Assembly (NCBI RefSeq): GCF_000766945.1
Contig: NZ_KN266208.1
Location: forward strand, 372,196 to 436,195
Source: Cellvibrio mixtus subsp. mixtus J3-8
GTDB taxonomy: Bacteria; Pseudomonadota; Gammaproteobacteria; Pseudomonadales; Cellvibrionaceae
Direction of reading: 5' to 3'
Length of the DNA stretch: 64,000 nt
Positions 9,128 to 17,996 of the stretch are shown here, one piece after another. Within the stretch, counting starts at the first letter, position 1. Every line of letters starts with the position of its first letter. Made by a program: the position numbers and the translations under genes. The notes beneath the pieces are model-generated. The model had not been told where the DNA came from and made no database searches. It was given only the letters and a program-made list of their open reading frames with translations.

Positions 9128-9158
9128 AAAAAATGCCGCAACACGTGCGGCATTTTTT
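9128..9158. terminator. Bidirectional terminator between NTF2-like gene and aroA
   Basis: A 13-bp perfect stem (AAAAAATGCCGCA with TGCGGCATTTTTT, loop ACACG) is flanked by A and T runs. It can end both the rightward operon and the leftward aroA transcript. Confidence 0.9.
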
Positions 9159-9161
9159 CTT

Positions 9162-10448
9162 TTACTTAACCACAGAACCAAAAACATCGAAATACGTCGG
9201 AAAGGTTTTTGCGGTGCATTTCGGATCATTAATACGCACGGGTACACCGCCGAAGGTCGCCAGCGAAAAACACATCGCCATGCGATGATCATCGTACGTA
9301 TCGATAGCAGCATTGGGAATTAAATTTTTCACCGGTGTAACACGCAACCAATCCTCGCCCTCCTCTACAATCGCTCCCAGCTTGCGCAACTCGGTTGCCA
9401 TTGCAGAAATACGATCTGTTTCTTTCACACGCCAACTGGCGATATTGGTTAAACGTGAAGGGCCATCACAGAAAAGTGCAACAACGGCGAGAGTCATTGC
9501 GGCATCAGGAATATGGTTGAAATCGCGATCAAATGCTTTCAACGGTAATGAAGGCGCAGAGGCTTCAATCCAGTTTTCACCTTTGGTGATAGTCACACCA
9601 ATTTCTGCGAGCGCATCGGCAAATGCCACATCGCCCTGGATACTGTTTGCCCCCACACCTTGCACGCGCAATGGACCACCGCCCAATGCACCGGCGGCAA
9701 GGAAATAAGAAGCAGAAGACGCATCACCTTCAACAAACACTGTCGCCGGGCTGTTATAACCGGTCGCAGCAGGAACGGTAAAACGCTCCCAACCATCACG
9801 CTCAACATCAACGCCGAATTGCGCCATCAACTTGAGTGTGATGTCAATGTAAGGCTTGGAAATAAGCTCGCTTACCAATTCGATTTGTGTTTCTTTGCCA
9901 GTCATCGGCAATGCCATCAATAGTGCCGTCAGGAATTGGCTGGAAACATCGCCACGGATTTTAATGCTGCCATTTGCCGCGATTTGCGCTGGCTTAATCA
10001 ACAACGGCGGAAAACCTTCTTCACCGAGGTAGGTAATATCCGCGCCGATCTGACGCAACGCGTCCACCAAATCGCCAATCGGGCGCTCATGCATACGCGG
10101 CACGCCGTGCAATTTGTAAGTACCGCCACTCAGCGCCAGCGCCGCCGTCAGCGGGCGAAACGCCGTACCGGCATTTCCCAGGAACAAATCCGCTTCCTTA
10201 TTAGGAAAGCTACCGCCAGTACCCACCACACGGTAATCGTTCTCACCCGTCCTGGTCACACTCACACCCAACGACGCCAATGCCTCCAGCATCCGGTCAG
10301 TATCGTCCGACTTCAGCAAATCGCGAATTTGCGTCTCACCAGAAGCCAGCGCCGCTAGCAACAACGTACGGTTAGAAATACTTTTAGAACCAGGCAAATG
10401 CACTGTGCCCTGGGCACGGGTAACGGGAGCGAGATCAAGAAATTCCAT
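9162..10448 (-). CDS. aroA: 3-phosphoshikimate 1-carboxyvinyltransferase (EPSP synthase)
   Basis: The 428-residue enzyme joins shikimate 3-phosphate and phosphoenolpyruvate in aromatic amino acid synthesis. It has the substrate-binding start GSKSISNR (Lys22, Ser23, Arg27) and the PEP-site motif [11 protein letters not shown], where Gly94 corresponds to the E. coli glyphosate-site Gly96. The double-domain pattern continues with [10 protein letters not shown], then [16 protein letters not shown] and the conserved C-terminal [18 protein letters not shown] and [11 protein letters not shown]. This is the class I form and full length. The gene stands alone here on the minus strand; its upstream side is the left edge of the tRNA-bounded island, which may have changed its original promoter context. 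Confidence 0.97.
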   Translation of the reverse strand: MEFLDLAPVTRAQGTVHLPGSKSISNRTLLLAALASGETQIRDLLKSDDTDRMLEALASLGVSVTRTGENDYRVVGTGGSFPNKEADLFLGNAGTAFRPLTAALALSGGTYKLHGVPRMHERPIGDLVDALRQIGADITYLGEEGFPPLLIKPAQIAANGSIKIRGDVSSQFLTALLMALPMTGKETQIELVSELISKPYIDITLKLMAQFGVDVERDGWERFTVPAATGYNSPATVFVEGDASSASYFLAAGALGGGPLRVQGVGANSIQGDVAFADALAEIGVTITKGENWIEASAPSLPLKAFDRDFNHIPDAAMTLAVVALFCDGPSRLTNIASWRVKETDRISAMATELRKLGAIVEEGEDWLRVTPVKNLIPNAAIDTYDDHRMAMCFSLATFGGVPVRINDPKCTAKTFPTYFDVFGSVVK

Positions 10449-11149
10449 CGTGAACCTGTTTTTCGATAAAGGTTATACAAAGAGCCGGCCATCAGCCGAA
10501 AACAAGGCACGCATCATACCCGTTTCCCCCGCCGAAGCATAAGGTAGCTAGAGGCGGACTTGAACCGCCGCCCCCAGCATTATTAGAGTTGATAACTGCG
10601 CTCACAAAACCTAAAGCTCAATAAAATCAATTGGTTATAACCTCATTAAAACTCAGCGAACCGTTAGGAATAGCAGATTTGTGGATTTTGAATTGGCGAT
10701 TTGCTTCCACCTGCCTTTTTAATGTTATATGCACACCTCGCTCCCGATTACATGGCAAGAGTTCACGATCTATAGCCTATCTACCATATTTGCTGATATG
10801 GGCGTCCGGATCGGACGTAAGGGCGCGTAAGTGCAGATAGTGTGGTCAACAAGGCAACTCAATGTTTCCGGTCACGATAATCTTTCGCCTTTTTTCTACG
10901 CGGGGCATTATGCATTCGAATTATTCTTTTAATACAAACAAAAAACATCGGCATCAATAAAATCGGCTTCACTGTAGATTTATCTTTCTTATCACATTAA
11001 TACCCCCATATTGAAAATAATAGCTATGGATTTTGGTGCCGCAATCACACACCTCAATCATCGCTTTTTTCAATGGACCGTTTGTCTTTTTGCATTAGTT
11101 TTCGCATATAGGCAGATTTTGTTAATTCAATTATTAAGGATTATTCATA
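10449..11149. other. Gene-free left part of the tRNA-bounded island
   Basis: After the aroA start this stretch contains the 41-bp tRNA-like repeat and then about 560 bases in which I see no convincing gene. Short open frames at 10631-10840 and 11011-11298 lack ribosome sites and protein-like composition. The sequence is AT-rich and looks like decayed or regulatory DNA. Confidence 0.6.
10543..10583 (-). repeat. 41-bp copy of the tRNA-Met 3' end (att-like direct repeat)
   Basis: This segment matches 12835-12875 (the T-arm and acceptor 3' half of the tRNA-Met gene) at 40 of 41 positions and in the same orientation. The only mismatch is at 10571. Similarity stops abruptly after 10583. A displaced tRNA 3' end in direct orientation is what site-specific integration into a tRNA gene leaves at the distal end of an island. 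Confidence 0.85.
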
Positions 11150-11725
11150 ATGATAAAAAATGTTTTTATTTTTGGCCTTCTAAGTTTTGTTACTGCAAGT
11201 GCAAGTGCAAGTGCAACACCAACAGTTGTGGTTACTGGTACACCTCCCCCTTCATCGTCTACAACCTACAATCCATCAACCAGCGGATCCAGCTCTAATG
11301 ATTACGGCTCTAATTTTGGTTTTTCTGGCGGATATAAAGATGCAGCCATTGCTCAAGCTAGATAAAGCTGTATAAATGATCTCTCAAGCAAGCAAAAGAA
11401 ACTTTGTGACGACAAAAAGGAACAGATTTTTAGGGAACATATTGAATATTGTAATACATTGGGTACCAACGGTACTTATGGAATGGCAGGAGGAGGGATT
11501 GTCGCAGCGGGTGGGACCGTAGTTGTTTTAGCCGGCGGCCCAATTGGCTGGGGTATCGCATTTGCTGGTCTAGGCGCTGTAGGGGGTGGAGGTGGAGCAT
11601 TAGTTCAACAAGAAGGTAACTATGGTTGTCGGGATGATGCGAACCAAAACTATCAATATAACACCCAGGCCTGCATTAATTATCAGGCCAAAATTGTAAC
11701 TGATTTTTGCTCACAAATTCGATAA
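11150..11725 (+). pseudogene. Exported Gly/Cys-rich protein gene split by one in-frame TAA
   Basis: Two open segments (11150-11365 and 11459-11725) are in the same reading frame. The whole stretch is open apart from a single TAA at 11363-11365. Reading through gives about 191 residues: a signal peptide (KNVFIFGLLSFVTASASASA), a Ser/Thr/Pro-rich linker, then AAIAQAR-stop-SCINDLSSKQKKLCDDKKEQ, a hydrophobic glycine-rich block with transmembrane character (GGGIVAAGGTVVVLAGG) and a C-terminus with four more Cys. Paired Cys residues on the far side of the stop suggest the two halves once formed one exported protein. The second segment begins without a good ribosome site. Stop-codon readthrough is possible but the context is not a typical leaky one. 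I do not recognise the family. Confidence 0.65.
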
Positions 11726-11798
11726 TTATTATTTGAGAAATTCTCGCAATCCATGGGGGATTTCTCTCTAAGGAAAATTGCCTAATCGCGATGCTTTT

Positions 11799-12566
11799 AT
11801 GAAAAAATTCTTTTTTTTACTTTTTTTATTTCTTGCTGCAGGTGTAATTGGATATCAGTATTTTTTCAACCAAAGCACAACTGAACAACCAGTATCGCTT
11901 GAAATTGATAACATTCGTTTACCTGAAACAGAGACAATAAAATCAACTTCATCTAACCAAACCAGCTTACCACCACACGCGGTCAAACCTGCTGATCGCC
12001 AGCTTACTGCCACTGAAATAGCCATCAAAAGTGAATGGATGAGAAAGTCTGGCCAATCTACACCAGACCTTGAAGCCTACGAGCATTACTCAGATCAACA
12101 ATTGGCTGACCTTGTAGCTCAAGGGGATTTCAATGCGATGCATGTTTTAGGGATTAGAAAATTGGAATCAGAAGGAATAAGCGCAGCTGTTCCTTTTGCA
12201 CAAAAAGAGATTGTTTACGGAAGCCTGAGGGGTATCACCACAATGGCAAATTACACATCTCCAAATTTGTATAGCGATTCATCACCTGATGAAATTAAAA
12301 AACAGCTAATGGAGTCCTCTGCTTACTATAAACTCTATGCAATGCGTGGTGATCAATATACTGCGAAATTATTTAATGACACCATGGTTGACGCTTATAA
12401 AAAGCATTACCAGCTTGAGAAAGCTTTTACAGATGAAGATAAAGCATGGATAGAAAATCGAGGAAAAGAGCTCTATGACAATTACCAAGCTGAACGCAAT
12501 AAACTCGGTCTAGGTGACTTTGATAATGAAGTTCCAAAAGAAGTAAAAGATTTTTTTGGTGAATAG
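11799..12566 (+). CDS. Membrane-anchored hypothetical protein
   Basis: The protein of about 255 residues starts with MKKFFFLLFLFLAAGVIGY, an uncleaved signal anchor or signal peptide. A Ser/Thr/Gln-rich linker follows, then a helical region from about residue 65. The helical part includes ALQGDFN-like sequence (DLVAQGDFNAMHVLGIRKL) that recalls Sel1/TPR-type helical repeats, but I cannot assign a family. The likely location is the periplasmic face of the inner membrane. A TTG at 11778 in frame has AAGGA too close to it, so the ATG at 11799 is preferred although its own ribosome site is weak. It lies inside the tRNA-bounded island, directly after the interrupted gene, and shares its AT-rich character. 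Confidence 0.6.
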   Translation: MKKFFFLLFLFLAAGVIGYQYFFNQSTTEQPVSLEIDNIRLPETETIKSTSSNQTSLPPHAVKPADRQLTATEIAIKSEWMRKSGQSTPDLEAYEHYSDQQLADLVAQGDFNAMHVLGIRKLESEGISAAVPFAQKEIVYGSLRGITTMANYTSPNLYSDSSPDEIKKQLMESSAYYKLYAMRGDQYTAKLFNDTMVDAYKKHYQLEKAFTDEDKAWIENRGKELYDNYQAERNKLGLGDFDNEVPKEVKDFFGE

Positions 12567-12833
12567 CTAAACAAATTAGCAACTGCCGCTATCTTGATTA
12601 GTGGCCGGGGGTTAGGAATAGCCCCCATAAAATCTAAAGGAAGCCCTTTTCAATCGCAACTCTCAGATTCCCCGCCCCATCTCGAATCACTCCACTCAAA
12701 TCCTGCGTTTACCAGCCCGCCCTTAAGATCTTAAATATTACCGGCTTGACTACACTTTATACAGCATGGATTTTTTATGGATAGGGAAATAAAAAAGGTT
12801 AGCAAGTATTAACCTGCTAACCCTTTCAGAATA
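12567..12833. other. Non-coding right flank of the island
   Basis: No gene is visible. It contains a GGGGG-TTAGGAATAG-CCCCC hairpin near 12607-12626 without a T-run and, at its right end, the terminator of the tRNA gene. Confidence 0.5.
12795..12823 (-). terminator. Terminator of the tRNA-Met transcript
   Basis: GGTTAGCA (12797-12804) pairs with TGCTAACC (12815-12822). On the minus strand the stem is followed by TTTTTTATTT. It lies 12 bases beyond the tRNA CCA end. Confidence 0.8.
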
Positions 12834-12910
12834 TGGTAGCTAGAGGCGGACTTGAACCGCCGACCCCAGCATTATGAGTGCTGTGCTCTAACCGGCTGAG
12901 CTATCTAGCC
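12834..12910 (-). tRNA. tRNA-Met (CAU), elongator type
   Basis: The minus strand folds into a 77-nt cloverleaf with encoded CCA. The anticodon loop reads CTCATAA, the acceptor stem is GGCTAGA/TCTAGCT with a G-U first pair, and the T-arm is GGCGG-TTCAAGT-CCGCC. The anticodon-stem sequence around GCACTCATAATGC closely resembles E. coli elongator tRNA-Met and lacks initiator features such as three G-C pairs. A CAU tRNA could also be an Ile2 lysidine species, but the variable region GGGGTC and D-arm favour methionine. Its 3' half is duplicated at 10543-10583. Confidence 0.93.
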
Positions 12911-13122
12911 ATATTTGTGAGGCGCGCATTTTGGCGATAGCGACGCGTGCTGTCAACCCCAAATTAGGCGCTGGGCAGCAAAACAGCAGCCCTGTGCAGT
13001 AAAACTGCAGCATTGACGCAGGGTGATAAGAATGGTTAATTACTGGCCGGACTGGCAGCTTGCCGATAGAAAGGCCTGGCCGCCTGAAAAGGGACTAAAC
13101 AAAACACATTAAGGACGAAGCT

Positions 13123-13689
13123 ATGATGAGGATAACTACTTTAGCTGCACTGATCGCAATATCATTACCCACAAGTGCAATCGCCGATGACTGCAGTTGG
13201 TGGCAGACAAAAATGAACTCAGCCAATAACAAAATCAATAAAGGCGGAAACCAAAGCCAGGTTAAACGGTGGGAGCAGGAACGAGACTACTACGCCAGGA
13301 GCCTGGAACAATGCAACAAAAGAAATGGAACGCACAAATGGGTGCAATCCATTAGCGGTAAACGCGAGAAAAAAACCAGTTACGCTCGCGAGCCATTACG
13401 CCCCGTCAAAACCGACAATCCCCAACTACAACAAGTAATCAAAACTTGTAATTTCTGGATTCAGCAATACAACCAAAATCCTAACGATGATACGCAAGCC
13501 ATGAAAAATACTGCATGTCGCAATGCAGACAATATGGCACTGCGCGCTAGTGAAGGAAAACAGGAAGAGCAATTCAAACCAATACGCTCATTGAAAGAAT
13601 GCGTTAAACCAAACAATGTTATTGATAGGGATGTGAAACTTTGTATGCAGGGTTCAAAAGAACCTACCTGGATTGTAACCACACAATAA
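13123..13689 (+). CDS. Exported hypothetical protein with Cys-pair pattern
   Basis: The 188-residue protein begins with a clear Sec signal peptide (TTLAALIAISLPTSAIA) likely cleaved before DDCSWW. The mature part is hydrophilic and helical and has conserved-looking Cys residues in CSWW, LEQCNKR, KTCNFW, NTACRN, KECVK and KLCMQ. These could form periplasmic disulfides. The Met-Met start has AAGGA nine bases upstream. It lies just outside the island, on the far side of the tRNA gene. I do not recognise the family, and neighbours give no functional hint. Confidence 0.7.
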   Translation: MMRITTLAALIAISLPTSAIADDCSWWQTKMNSANNKINKGGNQSQVKRWEQERDYYARSLEQCNKRNGTHKWVQSISGKREKKTSYAREPLRPVKTDNPQLQQVIKTCNFWIQQYNQNPNDDTQAMKNTACRNADNMALRASEGKQEEQFKPIRSLKECVKPNNVIDRDVKLCMQGSKEPTWIVTTQ

Positions 13690-13804
13690 CAGCCGAAGGC
13701 AGCAATCTTAGCTATTTGGTTCGGGTTCAACGACACCAATTATTTGACCTGCATCGCAAGAATTGCCAAAATTTAACAACTTGATATTACCTTGGGAAAG
13801 CCAA

Positions 13805-14002
13805 ATGACCTTGTACGTTTTTGATGTTCGAAAGCAAGATGGAAGACAAATCCCTGACCCGATTGGTGTTTTACCCCCACCAACACTTGCCACAAACGAT
13901 GAAATAATCCGCATTACCACCGAATCAGACGAGTACTTTGAGACGGTGAGAAGCAAGTTTGAAAAGGAAAACTTGTTTTTTAATGTGTTTTTAAAATCCT
14001 GA
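13805..14002 (+). CDS. Small hypothetical protein
   Basis: The 65-residue frame from the ATG at 13805 encodes a soluble, charged sequence (TLYVFDVRKQDGRQIPDPIGV, then NDEIIRITTESDEYFETV). Its composition looks like a real protein rather than a shadow. A GGGAAAG ribosome-like site lies upstream; the frame is also open back to a TTG at 13763. An opposite-strand frame covers the same region (13708-14028) and cannot be fully excluded. Function unknown. Confidence 0.45.
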   Translation: MTLYVFDVRKQDGRQIPDPIGVLPPPTLATNDEIIRITTESDEYFETVRSKFEKENLFFNVFLKS

Positions 14003-14109
14003 ACAAGTGATCGTTGCCAATAGCACAATATTTACGATACCAGGGAAATTTAATTTAAAATTGAATGTCAGAGATTCAGTGTTTATCCATTTTTAAAAAG
14101 GAGAATGCC

Positions 14110-14301
14110 ATGGATCTCATTGTTAATCTTATTATTTATCTGGTGGTATTTGGGCTTATCTGGTGGTTAGTATCACTACTTCCGCTTCCCACACCTGTCG
14201 CACAGATTGTACGTGTTTTATTTATTATATTGCTGATTGTAATAATACTGGCGGCATTTGGCGTCCTTCCAGCAAGCTTCCTGCCTCGACTTTCGTTATA
14301 G
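14110..14301 (+). CDS. Small two-helix membrane protein (Thivi_2564-like)
   Basis: The 63-residue protein consists almost entirely of two hydrophobic segments (LIVNLIIYLVVFGLIWWLV and VLFIILLIVIILAAFGVLP) joined by a short PLPTPVAQ turn. This layout matches small membrane proteins annotated as the Thivi_2564 family, whose role is unknown. AAGGAG sits at ideal distance before the ATG at 14110, so this start is better than the one at 14065. A bidirectional terminator follows. Confidence 0.7.
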   Translation: MDLIVNLIIYLVVFGLIWWLVSLLPLPTPVAQIVRVLFIILLIVIILAAFGVLPASFLPRLSL

Positions 14302-14328
14302 CGACGTTCAATATAGTTTCACCACAAT

Positions 14329-14365
14329 AAAAAGCCCGCTCTTCGCACGAAGAGCGGGCTTTTTT
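14329..14365. terminator. Bidirectional terminator
   Basis: AAAGCCCGCTCTTCG pairs with CGAAGAGCGGGCTTT around a two-base loop, with A and T runs on both sides. It separates the convergent small membrane protein and lipoprotein genes. Confidence 0.9.
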
Positions 14366-14417
14366 TATCGTAATCCATTTATCGAAATGAATAATTTTAA
14401 CGAGCAATAGAAGAAAA

Positions 14418-15461
14418 TTATTCAGGCGTTGGCACTTCTTTAAAATAGTGGCGGAAGTCGAACGAAAAATTGCCTCCCAGAGATCCGCCACCAAGGGTAT
14501 CTTCCATATTGAAGCTTCCGCTGAGCGACAAAGGCGTAAAAGTATCGATTCGCAATTCACCTTTCTGCGCGGCAAAATGGACACCCGGAATAAAAGGTAT
14601 CGATGAGTTAGGCGAAGAAACCTGGGCTTCTACATTCCGAAGTAATAATTGGGAAGCGCCAGCAGGTGTAATATTGAATATACCGACACTGAACGGATCT
14701 TCGTAGCGGGTAAATGCAATAACCCTGGAATTATTATCCACTCCCACTCGAATAAAAATTTTATTAAGCATTGCAGCTCTCCCTGCGCGCTCAATTTCCT
14801 TTCCATCTTTATCTAAAAACCAGGTTTCAAACGTTGAAATATTCCAACTTGCACAAGCTGGTTGCTGGACTTGTGTATCGTTCAATGTTAACCCCAAATC
14901 CTGAAACCGGTTTTGATCTGACAACTTTACAATCCTGGTTGTCATCACCAATTCATTTTCACAACGATATTCCATCGTGTATGAATTATCCGATTCATGA
15001 AAGAAACGATTGCTGGTAGTACAATACAACTCACTACTAATGAATAGCGGCAGTAAACCGGTCTCATCAAACGCTGCTGGAGTGAGGACACAAACACCTG
15101 GCGCAACACTTTCTGACTCAGAAGCAAATACATAAGTATTGATTGATGTTTCTCGCAATCGCTCTTCCATAAAAGGCTTTTGCACATCATTTTGCGGGAA
15201 CCGTTGGGTGGCCTCAAGATGAGTGAACGCCAACCATAAACCTGGTTCTTTATAAAAGATGTCTTTGCTGATCGGTATTTCCCGTCGAACGGCTAAAGAG
15301 CTGCTGGACGTTACGGCAACAATTGAGGATGAACTGGATAACTGATTGGCTTTAGATGAAATAGTATTTTTATTGCCACCATCACCGCCACACGCCGTCA
15401 ATGCGCCGACAACTAACACGGCTGCGCTATTGATGAAAAGATTTTTTTGCCGAATTGTCAT
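14418..15461 (-). CDS. Hypothetical lipoprotein
   Basis: The 347-residue protein starts with a lipoprotein signal ending in the lipobox LTAC, followed by a Gly/Ser-rich linker (GGDGGNKNT and a poly-Ser tract) typical of surface or outer-membrane lipoproteins in this group. The rest is mainly beta-sheet-like with Cys residues that could pair (VAPGVCVLTP, ELYCTTS, YRCENE, QPACASW). No known catalytic motif is visible. The ATG at 15461 has AGGGA seven bases upstream; the longer frame to 15503 is unlikely. Position just outside the arabinan genes does not prove a role in them. Confidence 0.72.
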   Translation of the reverse strand: MTIRQKNLFINSAAVLVVGALTACGGDGGNKNTISSKANQLSSSSSIVAVTSSSSLAVRREIPISKDIFYKEPGLWLAFTHLEATQRFPQNDVQKPFMEERLRETSINTYVFASESESVAPGVCVLTPAAFDETGLLPLFISSELYCTTSNRFFHESDNSYTMEYRCENELVMTTRIVKLSDQNRFQDLGLTLNDTQVQQPACASWNISTFETWFLDKDGKEIERAGRAAMLNKIFIRVGVDNNSRVIAFTRYEDPFSVGIFNITPAGASQLLLRNVEAQVSSPNSSIPFIPGVHFAAQKGELRIDTFTPLSLSGSFNMEDTLGGGSLGGNFSFDFRHYFKEVPTPE

Positions 15462-15635
15462 ATTAAAATCCCTGTTGATAGTTTTTATGAGGTATTTCTG
15501 CATAAACGGACTGCAGAAGGCAGACTATCACGGGGTCGTTTAGTGTCAAATGTATTCAGACCTTTGCTATCAGGAAGGGTATTTTTGGATAGCGCTTAGC
15601 AAATTAGCACAACAGCTTTTTAAATTTATTATTCA

Positions 15636-15676
15636 ATAAAAAGGCCCGCTACCTTTAAAGATAGCGGGCCTTTTTA
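15636..15676 (-). terminator. Terminator after galM
   Basis: A 14-bp stem, AAAAAGGCCCGCTA with TAGCGGGCCTTTTT, is followed by ATTG on the minus strand. It lies 12 bases after the aldose epimerase stop codon. Confidence 0.88.
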
Positions 15677-15687
15677 TTTTTAAAATA

Positions 15688-16746
15688 CTACTTAACCGAT
15701 AATTTAAAAATTGTGCGCGTTTTATATTCTTCACCGGGACGCAAGACAATTGATGGAAATTGCGATTGGTTGATTGAATCCGGAGCATGTTGCGGCTCCA
15801 GGCAAAATCCAGTGCGATGTTTGTAGTTGACGCCTTTACCCGTTAATGAGCCATCCAGGAAATTACCGGAATAAAATTGCACGCCGGGCTCTTCGGTAAA
15901 TACTTCCAATACGCGTCCAGATGTGTCTTCTTCTGCGCGCGCCGCTAACGTTAATGATTTGTAGCGGATTTGGTTGATTAAAAAGTTATGGTCGTAGCCC
16001 AAACCATTGTCAATTTGCTCGTGGTTGGCGTTAATACGTTCGCCAATTAATTGCGGCTCACGAAAATCAAAGGGAGTGCCCGCAACCGGCAGTGGTGATC
16101 CTACCGGAATTTGTACTGCATTCACTGCGTTGATATGGTCGGCAAAAATTTGCAGTGTGTGATTAAGAATATCGCCATTGCCAGCCAGATTGAAATAAGT
16201 ATGTTGGGTTAAATTAACCGGAGTAGCTTTATCAGTAGTGGCAAAATAATCCACCACAATTTCATCGTCATGAGTAAATTGGTATGTAACTTTCACGTGC
16301 AAATTGCCCGGAAAACCCTGATCGCCATCTTCACTTAACAAACTCAATACCAGGCCCTGGCCTTTGGCATTTTCAAAAGGTTCGGCACTCCATATTTTTT
16401 TATCAAACCCTTGTACACCGCCGTGCAAACTATTTGGGCCATTATTGGCAGCGAGATTATAAGTCACACCATCCAGCACAAACCTGGCATCGGCAATTCG
16501 ATTACCAACCCGACCAATCAGGGCACCAAAAAATGGCGATTTTTCCAGATAGGGTTCAAGCGTTTCAAAGCCCAACACGACATCCCCCAAATTGCCATTT
16601 TTATCGCGCACATGGAGTTCGGTAATGATGCCGCCGAAGTTAATAATTTTGGCAATACTGCCGCGCTGGTTGGTCAAGGTAAATTCAGTCACTGTTTCGC
16701 CGGCAGGTGTGGTGCCGAATACTCGTTGCGTAATTGCCGTAGTCAT
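15688..16746 (-). CDS. galM: Aldose 1-epimerase
   Basis: The 352-residue protein is a galactose-mutarotase-family enzyme that interconverts alpha and beta anomers of free aldoses. Family blocks are NNGPNSLHGGVQGFDKKIW with the conserved histidine, TQHTYFNLAG with the catalytic base-type histidine, GYDHNF, and the C-terminal Glu region GVQFYSGNFLDG followed by HRTGFCLEPQHAPDSINQ. No signal peptide is evident, so it is probably cytosolic. It starts 62 bases downstream of a lipoprotein GH43 gene and likely shares its transcript. In this locus its probable substrate is L-arabinose, supplying the anomer needed by the isomerase or dehydrogenase; galactose is the classical alternative. Confidence 0.93.
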   Translation of the reverse strand: MTTAITQRVFGTTPAGETVTEFTLTNQRGSIAKIINFGGIITELHVRDKNGNLGDVVLGFETLEPYLEKSPFFGALIGRVGNRIADARFVLDGVTYNLAANNGPNSLHGGVQGFDKKIWSAEPFENAKGQGLVLSLLSEDGDQGFPGNLHVKVTYQFTHDDEIVVDYFATTDKATPVNLTQHTYFNLAGNGDILNHTLQIFADHINAVNAVQIPVGSPLPVAGTPFDFREPQLIGERINANHEQIDNGLGYDHNFLINQIRYKSLTLAARAEEDTSGRVLEVFTEEPGVQFYSGNFLDGSLTGKGVNYKHRTGFCLEPQHAPDSINQSQFPSIVLRPGEEYKTRTIFKLSVK

Positions 16747-16808
16747 TCGTGGTTTGCTCTCACTGTTGGTAATAATTTTGTTGACGGTGGTCTTGTAGCT
16801 GATTGAAT

Positions 16809-17870
16809 TTAATCCGGTTTGTTTTGCCCGAAATCAGGAAATCCTTCATTGCTCCATTCAAAGTGGCGGATATAAGTATGGCGATTGGGATCGGTAAGCG
16901 GAGTGCCCTGCAATTCTAAATAGTCGCGCGCATGATATACCATAATGTCATTTTGACCATCATCAGTCAGCGTGAAACTATTATGGCCCGGGCCGTATCG
17001 ATGCAGGCGTTCATTGGTACTGAATGCGGGCTGCGGTACCTTGTGCCAGGACGCGGGATTTAATAAATCTGCATCGGCATCCGCCCATAACAACCCCATC
17101 GCGTAACGATGATCGGTGGCACTGGCGGAGTAAGCAATAAAAATCTTGTTATTGCGAATCAACACCGCTGCGCCCTCATTCACTTTGTAACCCTGGACTT
17201 CCCATTCCAGTTCCGGGCGGGAAATTTCCACTTCCACATCACCTACTTGAGTGGGAGAAATTAATGTGGCGAGATACAACGCAGAATTTGATTTCTCTTC
17301 CGGATCTTTTTGCGCCCAAACCAGATAGCGTTGGCCTTTGTGTTCAAACGTGGTCGCATCCAAGGCAAAAGAATCGCGCGCGGTATTTACTTTGCCCAAT
17401 TCCTCCCAATCACCATTTAGTGGATCAGCGCTGCGATTTGCAAGCACATACATACGGATCAACCAGGGTTTTTCTGCATCACCCGCCGCAAAATAGATGT
17501 ACCAGGTGTTATCAAAATAATGCAGTTCCGGTGCCCAGATATTGGCGCCCATAGCGCCGCTCGCACGTTTATGCCACACCACTTTTGCTTGAGCGCTTGC
17601 TAATCCTTGCAATGAGTTTGCACTGCGCAATTCAATGCGATCAAACTCCGGGGCAGTCGCAATAAAATAATAATGGCCCGTCGGTGTGCGATGGATAAAA
17701 GGATCGGCACGCTGCGGAATAAATGGTTGCGCGATGTCGCTGGCAGCTGACGAAACTGGCGTTACTGCAGCGCCTTTATCAACATCAACTGCTTGCTTTT
17801 CTACCCTGTCTTCGCAAGCTGACAATAGAATCCCGACTAACATTGCACCTGAAACTAACACATATTTCAT
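16809..17870 (-). CDS. GH43 exo-arabinofuranosidase-type lipoprotein
   Basis: The 353-residue protein has a lipoprotein signal (VGILLSAC, Cys19) followed by a GH43 five-bladed propeller. The putative catalytic residues are Asp56 in RADPF (base), Asp171 in LDATTF (pKa modulator) and Glu232 in VNEGAA (acid). The fold and motifs resemble the GH43 branch that contains exo-alpha-1,5-L-arabinofuranosidases (subfamily 26 as I recall it). It probably removes arabinose from arabino-oligosaccharides at the outer membrane or in the periplasm. A cytosolic paralogue sits at 35671-36639. The gene is divergent from the endo-arabinanase at 17997, with a degenerate operator-like dyad between them. Confidence 0.9.
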   Translation of the reverse strand: MKYVLVSGAMLVGILLSACEDRVEKQAVDVDKGAAVTPVSSAASDIAQPFIPQRADPFIHRTPTGHYYFIATAPEFDRIELRSANSLQGLASAQAKVVWHKRASGAMGANIWAPELHYFDNTWYIYFAAGDAEKPWLIRMYVLANRSADPLNGDWEELGKVNTARDSFALDATTFEHKGQRYLVWAQKDPEEKSNSALYLATLISPTQVGDVEVEISRPELEWEVQGYKVNEGAAVLIRNNKIFIAYSASATDHRYAMGLLWADADADLLNPASWHKVPQPAFSTNERLHRYGPGHNSFTLTDDGQNDIMVYHARDYLELQGTPLTDPNRHTYIRHFEWSNEGFPDFGQNKPD

Positions 17871-17952
17871 ATTTACCTCTCAACCCGGCTCTACATATCT
17901 CTCACTCGAAAGCAATGCTTAACAGGAGTTAACTGTTATTATTGAAAGTTTC

Positions 17953-17969
17953 ATATTATATTACATATT
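17953..17969. promoter_or_regulatory. Degenerate operator-like dyad between divergent GH43 genes
   Basis: ATATTATATTACATATT matches the proposed regulon consensus ATATTGTATGACAATAT at 12 of 17 positions. It lies between the divergently transcribed GH43 lipoprotein and endo-arabinanase genes. Confidence 0.35.
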
Positions 17970-17996
17970 CAAAGAATTAGACCAAGAGAGAAGAAA

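Larger units (their letters stand above)
10543..12875. mobile_element. Small decayed genomic island at tRNA-Met
   Basis: The segment is bounded by the direct repeat at 10543-10583 and the intact tRNA gene ending at 12834-12910. It is about 2.3 kb, visibly richer in A and T than its neighbours, and contains only a stop-interrupted gene (11150-11725) and a gene for a membrane-anchored protein (11799-12566). No integrase or excisionase gene remains. It is therefore best read as a remnant or a non-autonomous insertion. The bounds are seen directly; the mobile history is inferred. Confidence 0.65.

Noticed and set aside
10631..10840. A 69-codon frame in the left part of the island
   Set aside because: There is no ribosome site or recognisable feature; it is probably chance.
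11011..11298. A 95-codon frame overlapping the interrupted island gene
   Set aside because: It overlaps the signal peptide frame at 11150, lacks a ribosome site and has unlikely composition.
13708..14028. A 106-codon minus-strand frame opposite the small hypothetical gene
   Set aside because: The plus-strand frame has a better ribosome site and more protein-like composition, although neither is certain.
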